The position numbers and the translations under genes were made by a program. Below, piece after piece: positions 8,601 through 16,033 of a stretch of 24,330 bases of DNA. The stretch is taken from assembly GCA_964471755.1 (NCBI GenBank), contig CAYYJM010000069.1:1-24330 (forward strand), written 5' to 3'. The notes beneath the pieces were generated by a model. That model did no database searches and was not told the DNA's origin. It was given only the letters and a program-made list of their open reading frames with translations. Within the stretch, counting starts at the first letter, position 1; each line of letters starts with the position of its first letter. This DNA is from CAYYJM01 sp964471755 (GTDB lineage Bacteria; Planctomycetota; Planctomycetia; Gemmatales; Gemmataceae).

Positions 8601-9939
8601 CGGCCAGAACGCGGATGGGTTGACCGACGTCCGCTTCCCACGTCGAAATGCGAATGCGATTGAGGTTCTCGCGCTCTGGCTCTTCCGGGGAGAGCGCGAC
8701 AGCCCTGGCGAACCAGAGCAGCGCCGCGGCCCCGTCTTGCCTGCTTGCGGCCTGCACGCCGTTATCGGTAAACACGTCGATCAACTGGCGGACGGCGTCC
8801 CGGCGCGACCTCGCCTCATCGAGGCGGGCACCGTCCGCCTGCTGACGCTGGTCCTCGGCCCGGAAGTACAGCAGCGTCATGCCAGCCAATCCGGTCAGCA
8901 ATAACGTCACCACCAGTGCCAGCAGGACCGCCACGACCGGGTTACGCCGGCACCAGCGCCAGGCCCGCTCAACCTGGCCGACCGGGCGGGCGCGGATTGG
9001 CCTGCCTTCCAGAAAGGCGGCGCAATCCTCGGCCAACTCCTGAGCGCTGGCGTAGCGCCGGGATGGCTCCTTCTGAAGGCACTTGTGGCAGATGGTCGCC
9101 AGGTCCACAGGCGTCCGCGGTTGCAGGGCCCGCACCGGGACCGGCTCCGTCCCGACCACCTGGAAGACCGTCTCGAGCGTCGTCGCCGCACGGAACGGCG
9201 GTCGGCCGGTCAGGCACTCGTACAGAATGGCACCCAGGGCGTAGACATCCGCGGCGGGGCCAACACGCTTCGTTTCGCCGCCGGCCTGTTCCGGAGCCAT
9301 GTAGCTCGGGGTGCCCAGGACTTCGCCGGTGTCGGTCAGGCTGGCCTCGGCTTCCGTCCGCTTCACCAGCCCGAAGTCGGCGATCTTGGGCGTACCGTCC
9401 TCGGCGAGCAGGACGTTGGCCGGTTTCAGGTCGCGGTGGATGATGTCGCGGACGTGGGCGTGATGGATGCCGCGGGCCAACTGTTCGACCAGGCGAGCCG
9501 CCTCCCGGGGCGGTTGCGGAGTGCCTTTCAGCCGGTCAGCGAGGCTGCCTCCCGGGGCGAACTCCAGGGTGAAGTAGGGCTGCCCCTCGTGTTCGCCGTA
9601 CTCCAGGAGGCGGACGATGGACGGGTGCTGCAAACTGGCCACGGCTTCCGCCTCGGCGAGGAAGCGCGCCCGCTCGGCCGACCCGGCGTGCCTGCCGGCA
9701 ATGATCATCTTCAGGGCGACGACGCAGTTGAGCTGCACGTGGCGTGCCCGGTAGACGACGCCCATGCCGCCCCGGCCAAGGACGCCGAGGATCTCGTAGC
9801 CGGGCGGCGGGCTGGCGAGCAGTGCGGTCGGGGCCGCATCGGCGGCCAGGGTCAGGGTGGCCTGCGACACAACGTCTGACCGGTCGGCTTCGGTTCGCTC
9901 CGTTGGCCTGTCGTCCTGGGGCGGTAGGCGCTCGGGCAT
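5650..9939 (-). CDS. Membrane Ser/Thr kinase with WD40 propellers and LamG-like domain
   Basis: This 1429-residue protein begins with a complete PknB-type kinase domain (about 48-312): glycine loop GRGGMGVVY (55-63), Lys77, HRDLKPAN (168-175), DFG (188-190) and APE (215-217). All catalytic residues are present, so it should be active. A basic stretch and one membrane helix (about 334-358) follow, so the kinase is cytoplasmic and the rest lies across the membrane. After a short helical linker, about sixteen WD40-like repeats (roughly 440-1180) could form two propellers. A concanavalin/LamG-like module occupies about 1263-1412. The sensor half probably binds a ligand or partner protein, a layout common in planctomycete kinases. 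ATG 9939 is the first good start; its ribosome-binding site is weak. No cognate substrate gene is adjacent. Confidence 0.92.
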   Translation of the reverse strand: MPERLPPQDDRPTERTEADRSDVVSQATLTLAADAAPTALLASPPPGYEILGVLGRGGMGVVYRARHVQLNCVVALKMIIAGRHAGSAERARFLAEAEAVASLQHPSIVRLLEYGEHEGQPYFTLEFAPGGSLADRLKGTPQPPREAARLVEQLARGIHHAHVRDIIHRDLKPANVLLAEDGTPKIADFGLVKRTEAEASLTDTGEVLGTPSYMAPEQAGGETKRVGPAADVYALGAILYECLTGRPPFRAATTLETVFQVVGTEPVPVRALQPRTPVDLATICHKCLQKEPSRRYASAQELAEDCAAFLEGRPIRARPVGQVERAWRWCRRNPVVAVLLALVVTLLLTGLAGMTLLYFRAEDQRQQADGARLDEARSRRDAVRQLIDVFTDNGVQAASRQDGAAALLWFARAVALSPEEPERENLNRIRISTWEADVGQPIRVLAVPRFRTPQDRYRVVEFHPAGRDLLVVTESGTAVVWDLPTQAIRKEVPASAGAWSPDGERLALASPDGHIVLYRGEDLREDCRIPARDKVRTLGFSPDGRLLAWAANGQVRLWDCADKVAFGSVRQHPGPVLALAFNARGDRLTTACQDGLARVFAVPGTVFWPGPVFSPVKHRCGDTGISHSLPRAPLFLPGGRELLTIEGDRVVWRDGETGKPLLTIPPPLAGHWVSGLSVSDDGAFLAITWANYGRVWDIARKKEVAQFDPAHDPTEDVAFHPGRRVFVTVGNNTRARFWEPQGDPDSRVLDQGWPLRHTAPAVLVRFAPVGPLLAVAQADGRIVVWRTPRASPPAFHRVTDGFSRVAASPDGGHFLLAGISFRNASLTFSQVHRVDDGLPAGPRLETRGLVIDGLFSGDGTTAILACSAAQTQAGRQRSMHLPDGQAGNVQFWDWNTGQRKGPPVPMPTEPRGLALSSKGDLLAVTCARGPVLLLDPETGRILHRLDSGVRTPSDPHLWWSNGLCCFDPTGTRLASWEMGRSVELWDVRKAKLLHRLPHGERVHEAVFDPTGQHLVTAGRDRKARVWEVESGKLIGSPLVHPRLVVRARFPGAPEEILTTCEDGIVRRWNFRSGRLLSSFSVEQLVSQDIALARDGSRLVGAALSGVAVFDLPLGRPLTPELAGSHDAQAVSVLYPSPGKRIIAGGLDRGVRGYDVSAMLRPTHEPGADLLRRAELIAGERVDGNGRMVPLTPDEWTERWRALTEVELPAWPGDWPAAVGKPAAILLEDALAGGPRPRVGRVLESDLPETEAKADEVGTTLSESARIVYGMRHFPPVDFTLSFWLRWEDPRGGAKHTLLSSAEGAAVDPLRLEIDHGWLTAKSILGWGSDYCTGGARLPSGRWVHVAVNKSGARLTVCLDGQPRGSARVPRALVVGSRELRLQWKPETMAQNPRQEPSIRVADLSLQEGAMSVSELRQRASGEKPPRSAP

Positions 9940-9987
9940 GGCATGCTCTCATGGCGGTACTTGATCCGCGACCGGGAATCTCGCTCC

Positions 9988-10016
9988 ATTCTACCCTCAG
10001 ATCCTCGCATTGTCTC
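9988..10016 (-). promoter_or_regulatory. Putative sigma-70-type promoter of the kinase gene
   Basis: On the minus strand a -35-like GAGACA (10016-10011, four of six) is separated by exactly 17 nt from a -10-like TAGAAT (9993-9988, five of six). It lies about 50 nt upstream of the kinase start, inside the 241-bp divergent gap 9940-10180. No other clear element was seen in that gap apart from the ribosome-binding site of the plus-strand gene. Confidence 0.4.
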
Positions 10017-10180
10017 CATGCCCCTGGGGGAGCGGGCACGTTCGCTGAAATCGTCGGGCTGGTCAGCGCCTGGATGGCCGATCATACGGGCTGGAATAAG
10101 GTGCAACAGACGGCCAAACTCGAGCGCTGACACGCGAAGGCCGATTTCTCCGTGTTCCTGATCTTCCTGGAGGAGATGCC

Positions 10181-12709
10181 ATGTCCGGTCTGTCACGGTT
10201 CCTGGCCGCCCTGTGCGTGGCGGTCGTCCTCGTCGCGGCTATCCCTGCGGAGCCCGCCCGGCTTGACCTTGCCACCGACGGCAAGGCCCTGCACGCCGTC
10301 GTCGTCGCGGAGAAGGCCTCGCCGACGATCCGGGCCGTCGCCGGCGAACTGGCCGGCTATCTGTCCCGCATTACCGGGGCGACCTTCGAGGTGAAGGCCG
10401 GCGACGGTTCGCGCGGGATTGTCCTCGGCACCCTGGCCGAGTTTCCGACGCCGGGCCTGAATGACGCCCTCGCTATCCGTGGTGTCCACGACGGCCGGGA
10501 AGCGTTCGTGATCCGCACCGAGCCGGGCCGGGTTCTTCTCCTCGGAGCGACCGATCTGGGAGCGTCGCACGCGGCTTTCCGGTTCCTGGAAGAACTCGGC
10601 TGTCGCTGGTTCTTCCCGGCCCGCGAATGGGAGGTCGTGCCCTCACGCAAGACGTTGAGCGTGGCGCTGGAGGTTACCGACCGACCGCGCATCCTGTCGC
10701 GCCGCATCTGGTACGGCTATGGCTCCTTCTCCGACAAGGGCCACCCGCACGGCGGCAGTTGCCTGAAGGACTACGAGTCCTGGGCTCGACACAATCGCAT
10801 GGCCGCATCGTTTCGTGTCCACGCCGGCCATGCCTGGCAGGCGATCATCGCCGCCAACAAGAAGACGTTCGAGGAGCATCCCGAGTATCTTGCCCTGGTC
10901 AAGGGGAAGCGTCAGGGCGAGCAGTTGTGCGTCAGCAATCCGGCCGTGCGCCGCATCGCCATCGAGTGGGCCCTGAGCCAGCTCGACAAACATCCCGACG
11001 CCGACATGATTTCGATGGAGTGTTCCGACGGCGACGGTCACTGTGAATGCGAACACTGTCGCAAGATGGGCAGCGTCTCCGATCGGGTCTTTGGCCTGGC
11101 GAACGAGGCGGCCCGGGCGGTCCAGCAGAAGCGGCCCGGCAAGGTGGTCGGCGTGCTGGCCTACAGTTCACACAGTGAGCCGCCAACGTTCGAGCTGGAG
11201 CCGAACGTCCACGTCCAGCTCACCGCCGGGTTCATACGCGGCAGATACACCCACGCGGAACTGCTCGACCTGTGGCCGAAGAAGTGCAAGAACCTCGGCT
11301 TCTACGAATACTTCTCCGTCTGGCTGTGGGACTTCGATCGCCTGCCCGGTGGCAATGGTGCCAACCTGACCCGGACGCGCGACGTGATTCGCCGCTACGC
11401 CGCCATCGGTGGGACCAGCATCGACGCGGAGAGCGGCAACAACTGGGGCGTCCACGGTCGCGGCTATTACGTCGCCAACAAGCTGCTCTGGAATCCGGAC
11501 GCCGACGTGAAGGCCATCCTGATCGACTTCTACCAGAAGGCCTTCGGCCCTGGAGCGGCGGCGATGAAGCGCTACTACGAGCGGGTCGCACCGGACGATC
11601 AGCCGCTGCTGAGTCGCGGCCTGATCGGGGCGGCGTTCCGCGACGTGGACGAGGCCGCTCGCCTGGCCGCCGACCGGCCCGACGTCCTGGCCCGACTGGA
11701 CCCGATCAAGCATTACCTCCGCTACGTTCACCTGCGCTGGCTGCTCGATCACGAGACGGACAAGGCGAAGAAGAAGGACCTGACTGTCGAGGCCATGACA
11801 CTCAGCTACCGGACACGCTACGAGTACATGAACCACTGGGCCGCGATGCGAAGCACCTGGGCGAACCAGGCGGCCAAGGAGTTCGCCGAGCCGACGTGGT
11901 CCCCCAACGATCGGGGCGTGAAACCGTGGCTGGTCGATCAGGCCGTGACGAAGGAAGAAACCGATCGCTGGTTCCAGGCCGGGCTGGAGTATTTTCAGCC
12001 GACACCCGTGACTGAGACGCGCTTCTCGAACGATCTGGTGCCGGCAGGCCTGATCGGCGGCAAGCCAGCAGCGAGTCGGCAGACCTACCAGCGGCCGGCC
12101 TACTACGCCCTGCACAGCGCGAAGGGCGAGGCTCTCGACGTCGCGATCCTGACGGGCGTGATCGCCTGGTATCGCGACCGGGCCGACACGCGGTATCGTC
12201 TGCGTGATCGGGCCGGCAAGGTCGTGGCGGAGGGGACGCTCAAGCTCGACGGCGAGACGCATCCGCTGGCCCTGAAGGTGCCGCAGGCGGGGACGTATTT
12301 CTTCGAGGTGGACGACTCGGCCGCCGGCTGGCGGATCGACATCGAGGCCGGCCGACCAGCGACGCTCCTGAATCAGCGTGGCAGTCGCTATCTGCATCTG
12401 GGCTACCTGCAGCAGATGTACTTCTACGTTCCGAAGGGAACGAAGACGTTGCAGTATTTCTGGAGCGGTGGGCCGCACAAGGTGCTGGGGCCGGATGGCA
12501 AGGCCATCCAGGAAGTGAAGGTGAGTGACGAGGTGGTGACAGTGCCGGTGCCGGCAGGGGCCGACGGCCGATGCTGGAGTCTGTCGCCGCACAGTCACGG
12601 CCAGCTCTGGTTCTTCAACGCTCCCAACGGCCTGGCCGCCTCGCCGGAAGCGTTGCTGCTGCCGGCCGAGGTGGTGCGTCGCGACGGTCTGGGTCGCCGG
12701 CCCGATTGA
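10181..12709 (+). CDS. Secreted DUF4838-domain protein (GH67-N-like)
   Basis: The 842-residue product has a signal peptide (hydrophobic about 8-22, AEPA cleavage region). A domain resembling the N-terminal module of alpha-glucuronidases covers about 28-165, with the motif GCRWFFPAREWEVVP (140-154). A DUF4838-type core follows, containing the Cys cluster C281, C288, C290 and C293 in ECSDGDGHCECEHC, a motif typical of the family and a possible metal or disulfide site. A C-terminal beta-rich part (about 620-820) looks like a carbohydrate-binding or sandwich module. A role in polysaccharide handling outside the cell is inferred from the domain match; catalysis is not proven. GGAGGAG at 10169-10175 lies 5 nt before ATG and fixes the start. 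It is divergent from the kinase and convergent with the minus-strand cluster. Confidence 0.87.
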   Translation: MSGLSRFLAALCVAVVLVAAIPAEPARLDLATDGKALHAVVVAEKASPTIRAVAGELAGYLSRITGATFEVKAGDGSRGIVLGTLAEFPTPGLNDALAIRGVHDGREAFVIRTEPGRVLLLGATDLGASHAAFRFLEELGCRWFFPAREWEVVPSRKTLSVALEVTDRPRILSRRIWYGYGSFSDKGHPHGGSCLKDYESWARHNRMAASFRVHAGHAWQAIIAANKKTFEEHPEYLALVKGKRQGEQLCVSNPAVRRIAIEWALSQLDKHPDADMISMECSDGDGHCECEHCRKMGSVSDRVFGLANEAARAVQQKRPGKVVGVLAYSSHSEPPTFELEPNVHVQLTAGFIRGRYTHAELLDLWPKKCKNLGFYEYFSVWLWDFDRLPGGNGANLTRTRDVIRRYAAIGGTSIDAESGNNWGVHGRGYYVANKLLWNPDADVKAILIDFYQKAFGPGAAAMKRYYERVAPDDQPLLSRGLIGAAFRDVDEAARLAADRPDVLARLDPIKHYLRYVHLRWLLDHETDKAKKKDLTVEAMTLSYRTRYEYMNHWAAMRSTWANQAAKEFAEPTWSPNDRGVKPWLVDQAVTKEETDRWFQAGLEYFQPTPVTETRFSNDLVPAGLIGGKPAASRQTYQRPAYYALHSAKGEALDVAILTGVIAWYRDRADTRYRLRDRAGKVVAEGTLKLDGETHPLALKVPQAGTYFFEVDDSAAGWRIDIEAGRPATLLNQRGSRYLHLGYLQQMYFYVPKGTKTLQYFWSGGPHKVLGPDGKAIQEVKVSDEVVTVPVPAGADGRCWSLSPHSHGQLWFFNAPNGLAASPEALLLPAEVVRRDGLGRRPD

Positions 12710-12722
12710 CCGATCACGGTCG

Positions 12723-12748
12723 AGGCCGCGCGGAGAACAGCGCGGCCT
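12723..12748. terminator. GC-rich hairpin between convergent genes
   Basis: Bases 12723-12731 pair perfectly with 12740-12748 (9 bp, mostly G and C) around an 8-nt loop. The hairpin sits in the 38-nt gap between the DUF4838 stop and the stop of the minus-strand membrane protein, and its last base falls in that TAA codon. It could end transcription from both sides, although neither strand has a strong T-run. Confidence 0.5.
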
Positions 12749-14172
12749 TACCGACCTTCGCCGTTCCCCTTGAGGCTGGCGGCGTGCCACAGCTGAGCCT
12801 GGCTCCGGCACGTTGCGGCCTGCGAATCGTTGCCGCGCGTCTTCGCCATGTCCGCTTCCCGCTCGAAAACCTGGACCAGCGCGTTGCACAGCGCGACGGA
12901 TGTTGCCTTCTTCTCCCGAGCCTTGCCGGCCAGGGCTTGCAGGGCCTTGAGCTGCTCCGCCCACTCGGCGTTCGGCTGCTTCTCGGCGTAAGTCTGAAGG
13001 CGGCCCATCGCTGTCGCCACCTGAAGGACCGCATCCGTCACGATGTTCCCTTCCTGACGATCCGCCACGCCGGTGGCGTAGGTGGTGAAGTGAGCCAGCG
13101 TCTGGAGAACCGGGGCCAGGTCGATGCCATCGCGGGTGACATCCTGAAGCATCCGTTCGATGCTCATGGTGTACAGGCCGAGGACGCTCTCCAGATCCCA
13201 CTGGCTCAGATCCTTCCCTTCCGGATTCGCTGCCAGCGCCCGTGCGAAGGGGCTCATCGCCGCGGCCGAATCCGGCTTCGCGGTGAGCAGAATCTCGGCC
13301 AGGGTCTGATCCTCCCGGTCGCTCTCCTTTGTCTTGTGGCCCTTGCTGTACTGATCGCGCAGAGACCGGGCGATCTGGGCTTCCAGGTAGAGCTTGCGAA
13401 AGGGCGGAATTTTCTCCGCGCCGGGAGCGGCCAGGTGTTCTCGGGCCTTGAGCAGGCGTTCCCGGCTCCGTTTATCCTCGGGACTGGGCAGGGCAGGCCC
13501 CTTGCCGTCGTTACGGCGCTGCTCGACGTCGATTCGGGCCAGGAGGTACAGCGAGCGGGCGTCCTTCGGGTCCAGTACCAGCGTCGCCCGGGCCAGGCCC
13601 TCGACGAACGACCAGTCGATGGTCGTCAGGATCAATTCGGTGCGCATGTTGGCCAGCAGAATCTCCGGCCGATTGGATAGTCTCTGGGCCGCCAACCGCT
13701 GACAGATGACGGCCTCCGTGCGCTGCTCGGTGTCGGTGATCTGTAACGGCGACCGGAATCGCTCGCCCGTACTGGTGTCGAGAATGGTCTCGACCTTCTC
13801 GCCGGCCACGGCCTTTTCCGCGTGGAAGCGATCGCGCAGAGCCCGGGCCTTGACCCAGCAGGCCTCGCCTTCCAGTTGCAGGAGGCGGACCTGCTCGACC
13901 TCGCTGCGGGCCGACGCGGCACGGTCCTTGAGTTCGGCCAGCGCCTTGCCGGCCAGTTGATTGGCCTGATCGCACTTCTGCACGGCGATCTCGGTCTGAC
14001 CGGCTTGCAGGGCTTTTTCCCCTTCCTGATAGGCTCGTCGGGCAGCCTCGACGGACTGCTCGCCAACTGGGCCGTACAGCGTACGCACCCAGACGATCAC
14101 GGCCCCGATCAGCACACCGACGGCCAGACCCCCCAGGCCGAGCCAGATCTTCGTCGTCAATTTCGTCCGCAT
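12748..14172 (-). CDS. Single-pass membrane protein of unknown family, helical extracytoplasmic domain
   Basis: I do not recognise this family. The 474-residue product has a short basic N-terminus, one membrane helix (about 9-29) and then a long, mostly helical, Lys/Glu/Ala-rich domain. Residues about 37-125 look like coiled coil or TPR-like helices, and a stretch near 220-245 (ATLVLDPKDARSLYLLARID) also resembles a TPR helix pair. It is probably anchored in the inner membrane with its bulk in the periplasm. The start at 14172 is chosen because TTGAGG lies 6 nt upstream and the hydrophobic segment follows at once. The frame stays open to an ATG at 14427 that overlaps the upstream stop as ATGA. 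That 85-residue extension lacks a ribosome-binding site and contains two perfect hairpins, so it is more likely untranslated. As last gene of the secretin cluster it may be a scaffold of the same machine. Confidence 0.75.
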   Translation of the reverse strand: MRTKLTTKIWLGLGGLAVGVLIGAVIVWVRTLYGPVGEQSVEAARRAYQEGEKALQAGQTEIAVQKCDQANQLAGKALAELKDRAASARSEVEQVRLLQLEGEACWVKARALRDRFHAEKAVAGEKVETILDTSTGERFRSPLQITDTEQRTEAVICQRLAAQRLSNRPEILLANMRTELILTTIDWSFVEGLARATLVLDPKDARSLYLLARIDVEQRRNDGKGPALPSPEDKRSRERLLKAREHLAAPGAEKIPPFRKLYLEAQIARSLRDQYSKGHKTKESDREDQTLAEILLTAKPDSAAAMSPFARALAANPEGKDLSQWDLESVLGLYTMSIERMLQDVTRDGIDLAPVLQTLAHFTTYATGVADRQEGNIVTDAVLQVATAMGRLQTYAEKQPNAEWAEQLKALQALAGKAREKKATSVALCNALVQVFEREADMAKTRGNDSQAATCRSQAQLWHAASLKGNGEGR

Positions 14173-14202
14173 GGAGAACCTCAAGGTGGCAACACCGACT
14201 TC

Positions 14203-14286
14203 ACCCGCGACAAGGGGAGGGGAGGATTCGTCGCGGGTCAGGTCGGCAGGCGGCACTTCTTCCCGGACGACCCCACAGGGTCGTCC
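14203..14286 (-). promoter_or_regulatory. Structured leader with two perfect stem-loops
   Basis: In the 251-nt gap 14173-14423, two perfect 9-bp stems occur on the minus-strand transcript. One pairs 14278-14286 with 14265-14273 (4-nt loop). The other pairs 14230-14238 with 14203-14211 and has an 18-nt loop that reads TCCTCCCCTCCCC, which could pair with a purine-rich ribosome-binding site such as the one at about 14179-14184. This suggests, but does not show, translational or attenuation control of the membrane protein gene. Confidence 0.45.
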
Positions 14287-14366
14287 CACGAAGTCAGCTC
14301 CGACATCGACCTCGAAGCACAGCGCGGGGCCCGAGTTGGCCGAAAGCGGATGGACCTTGTCTATCC

Positions 14367-14394
14367 ATCCTACACTTCCCATTTTCCGGATCAA
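14367..14394 (-). promoter_or_regulatory. Weak candidate promoter for the last gene of the cluster
   Basis: On the minus strand TTGATC (14394-14389) and TAGGAT (14372-14367) match the -35 and -10 consensus at four of six bases each, with a 16-nt spacer. The site lies just after the TPR lipoprotein stop and would give the membrane protein a roughly 185-nt structured leader. The evidence is weak. Confidence 0.25.
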
Positions 14395-14423
14395 GACCCT
14401 ATTTGTCGTTTTCTCCACGATCC

Positions 14424-15236
14424 TCATTGACCGGGTCGGTCCCAGTGGCCGACCGGGTGAACAGGGGATTCTGTTTCCGGCCGGGATTGAGCCAGACCGA
14501 CCGGATCGGCGGGAGCCTGTTCCAGCTTCGCCAGCGCTCCCCGTGCCAGGGACAGGGTCGCGTCTTGCTGAAGGGCAGCGCGGTACGAGGCGATGGCCTC
14601 CTGACGTTTCCCCTGCGAGGTCTGGATAAAGGCCAGGTTCGAGCGGGCCTGGGCTTCCGGCAGCGCTCGCCGGAACGACTCCAGGGCATCGGGATAGCGG
14701 CCCTGCATGCCCAGGACCAGACCGAGGTTCACATGGGCTCGGTCCTGGGTCGAGTCCAGTTCGATCGCCTTGCGCAGGAGTTGCTCGGCCTCGGGCAGCT
14801 TGCCCTGGCAGTAGCAGCTGTAGCCGAAATCGTTGTACAGGGATGCATCGCCCGGGAAGAGACGAACCGCCTCCTGATACTCGGTGTTCGCCAGGGCGAA
14901 CTGGCCGACCCGGTCGAGGAGAATGGCCAGGCGGCGACAGATTTTCTTCTGGTTCGGATCCAGGTGCCGGGCCTTGTCATACAGAGCGATCGCCTCCGGG
15001 ATTCGGCCGGCGCGGTCCATCGACTCGGCCGTGGCCAGGCAAAGCTGGGCGGACTGAAGTCCCGGAAGTTCCTGATCGGGGGCCTTGGCGGGCGGGCCGG
15101 CGGCGACCCGGGTCGGTGCCGGCTCCGGATTCTTGACGGATTGCACCCACGGGGAATGGCCTCCCTGGCAACCGGCCAGGCCAATCAGCAGGCCAAACCC
15201 CAGTAGGCGTTCCCAGAGCGTATGTTGATGCTGCAT
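14424..15236 (-). CDS. TPR lipoprotein, TadD-like
   Basis: The 270-residue product has a lipoprotein signal peptide ending in the lipobox LAGC (Cys23). A short Pro/Ala-rich linker is followed by five tetratricopeptide repeats (about 62-95, 96-130, 131-164, 165-194 and 195-228) and a disordered Pro-rich tail. TPR lipoproteins such as TadD/PilF help outer-membrane secretins assemble. The third gene position after a secretin and another lipoprotein makes that role likely here; this is inferred from context, not from a diagnostic motif. The start at 15236 is chosen because the signal peptide begins there and AAGGA lies 10 nt upstream. A longer frame from 15275 would begin inside a hairpin and is unlikely. 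Confidence 0.85.
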   Translation of the reverse strand: MQHQHTLWERLLGFGLLIGLAGCQGGHSPWVQSVKNPEPAPTRVAAGPPAKAPDQELPGLQSAQLCLATAESMDRAGRIPEAIALYDKARHLDPNQKKICRRLAILLDRVGQFALANTEYQEAVRLFPGDASLYNDFGYSCYCQGKLPEAEQLLRKAIELDSTQDRAHVNLGLVLGMQGRYPDALESFRRALPEAQARSNLAFIQTSQGKRQEAIASYRAALQQDATLSLARGALAKLEQAPADPVGLAQSRPETESPVHPVGHWDRPGQ

Positions 15237-15261
15237 CGGAATCCATTCCTTGGGCCGAAAA

Positions 15262-15286
15262 CCCTCGGGCCACAATGGCCCGAGGG
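15262..15286 (-). terminator. Hairpin with short T-run inside the secretin cluster (terminator or attenuator)
   Basis: A perfect 10-bp GC-rich stem (15277-15286 with 15262-15271) encloses a 5-nt loop. On the minus-strand transcript it is followed directly by TTTTC. It lies between the stop of the CpaD-like lipoprotein (15300) and the start of the TPR lipoprotein (15236). It fits a partial intrinsic terminator that would make the first two genes more abundant than the rest. Confidence 0.6.
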
Positions 15287-15299
15287 GAAAGAACCTTCC

Positions 15300-16013
15300 T
15301 CAGCGACCGAAACCGTAACCACCGAAGGCACCGGTGAAGCCGAACCCGCCGGAGAAGCCACCGCCGTAGCCGCCGAAGCCGCCATAGCCGTAGCCACCGT
15401 AGCCACCGCCGTAGGCACCGTAGCCGTAGCCGCCGCCACCGTAGGCCCCGTAACCGCCACTGGTCAGGAAGCCGTAGTTGCCCACGCGGATGAGCGAACC
15501 GTAGATGCGTGGAGCCTCGTCACCATACAGGCCCTCGGCCGCAGACAGGCCGATGGTCACCCGCTTGTCAGCATCGACGACGCCCTCGGCGAGGAGTCGG
15601 GACACGACCAGCTCCCAGCGCGACCGATCGACGGGTTCGACGCCGGTCGCCTCGATGACCACCGGGAAGGGCTGGCCATCCTTCAGCCGGCCAGCCATCT
15701 GGATCATGTGGCGGGCACCGGCCGGGCCAAACTGGTTGCCCTCCTCGTTGAACTCGTAGTGGTAGACGACGAAGTCATCGGCTTCAGCCTTGGACGCCTG
15801 ACGGCGTTGCAGTTCGTTCTGGTAGGTGCCCACCGGAGCCGGGATCGCACCCGGCTCGATGACCGGACAGTGGCCCGGATTGGTCACCTTCTCGGCCAGG
15901 CTGTACTTCCAGTGACAGCCGGCCGCCAGGATCAGGACCAGGGGGAAGGCCAGGGCGATCACCACGATCCCATCGCGGGATCGCCCTGACCGTCGCGTCA
16001 GAAACCTCCACAT
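15300..16013 (-). CDS. CpaD/RcpB-like lipoprotein with Gly/Tyr-rich tail
   Basis: The 237-residue product carries a membrane-targeting N-terminus with the lipobox LAAGC (Cys33). The middle (about 80-172) has an OmpA/CpaD-like pattern: a beta strand FVVYHYEFNEEG, a helix, a strand PVVIEATG, then a helix RWELVVSRLLAEGV and a strand RVTIG. Residues 185-237 are almost only Gly, Tyr, Phe and Ala. In Tad systems CpaD/RcpB is the lipoprotein partner of the secretin. The gene starts 21 nt after the secretin stop, so the same role is inferred; overall similarity is weak and the family is not certain. ATG 16013 is supported by AAGGAG 6 nt upstream. The Gly/Tyr-rich tail is unusual for a pilotin and may be flexible or self-associating. 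Confidence 0.78.
   Translation of the reverse strand: MWRFLTRRSGRSRDGIVVIALAFPLVLILAAGCHWKYSLAEKVTNPGHCPVIEPGAIPAPVGTYQNELQRRQASKAEADDFVVYHYEFNEEGNQFGPAGARHMIQMAGRLKDGQPFPVVIEATGVEPVDRSRWELVVSRLLAEGVVDADKRVTIGLSAAEGLYGDEAPRIYGSLIRVGNYGFLTSGGYGAYGGGGYGYGAYGGGYGGYGYGGFGGYGGGFSGGFGFTGAFGGYGFGR
15303..15461 (-). repeat. Low-complexity Gly/Tyr codon repeat
   Basis: This stretch encodes residues 185-237 of the CpaD-like lipoprotein. It consists of degenerate repeats of units such as GGYG, GYGAYGG and GGFGGYGG, seen on the plus strand as repeated CCGCCGTAGCC-like blocks. Such repeats can vary in length by slippage or recombination. Confidence 0.7.
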
Positions 16014-16033
16014 GAGAACTCCTTTTCTCGGCT

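Noticed and set aside
6451..8904. 817-residue plus-strand open frame opposite the kinase gene
   Set aside because: It lies wholly antisense to WD40 repeats whose motifs are clear on the minus strand. Its translation is Arg/Gly/Pro-rich with no domain, as expected for a GC-rich shadow frame.
11168..13201. 677-residue minus-strand open frame spanning the DUF4838 gene and the next gene
   Set aside because: It is antisense to one recognised protein and out of frame with another, and it crosses the intergenic hairpin. It is not plausible as a gene.
15303..15461. Possible CRISPR or tandem DNA repeat array
   Set aside because: The repetition follows Gly/Tyr codons in frame inside a lipoprotein gene. 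Units are degenerate and there are no spacers.
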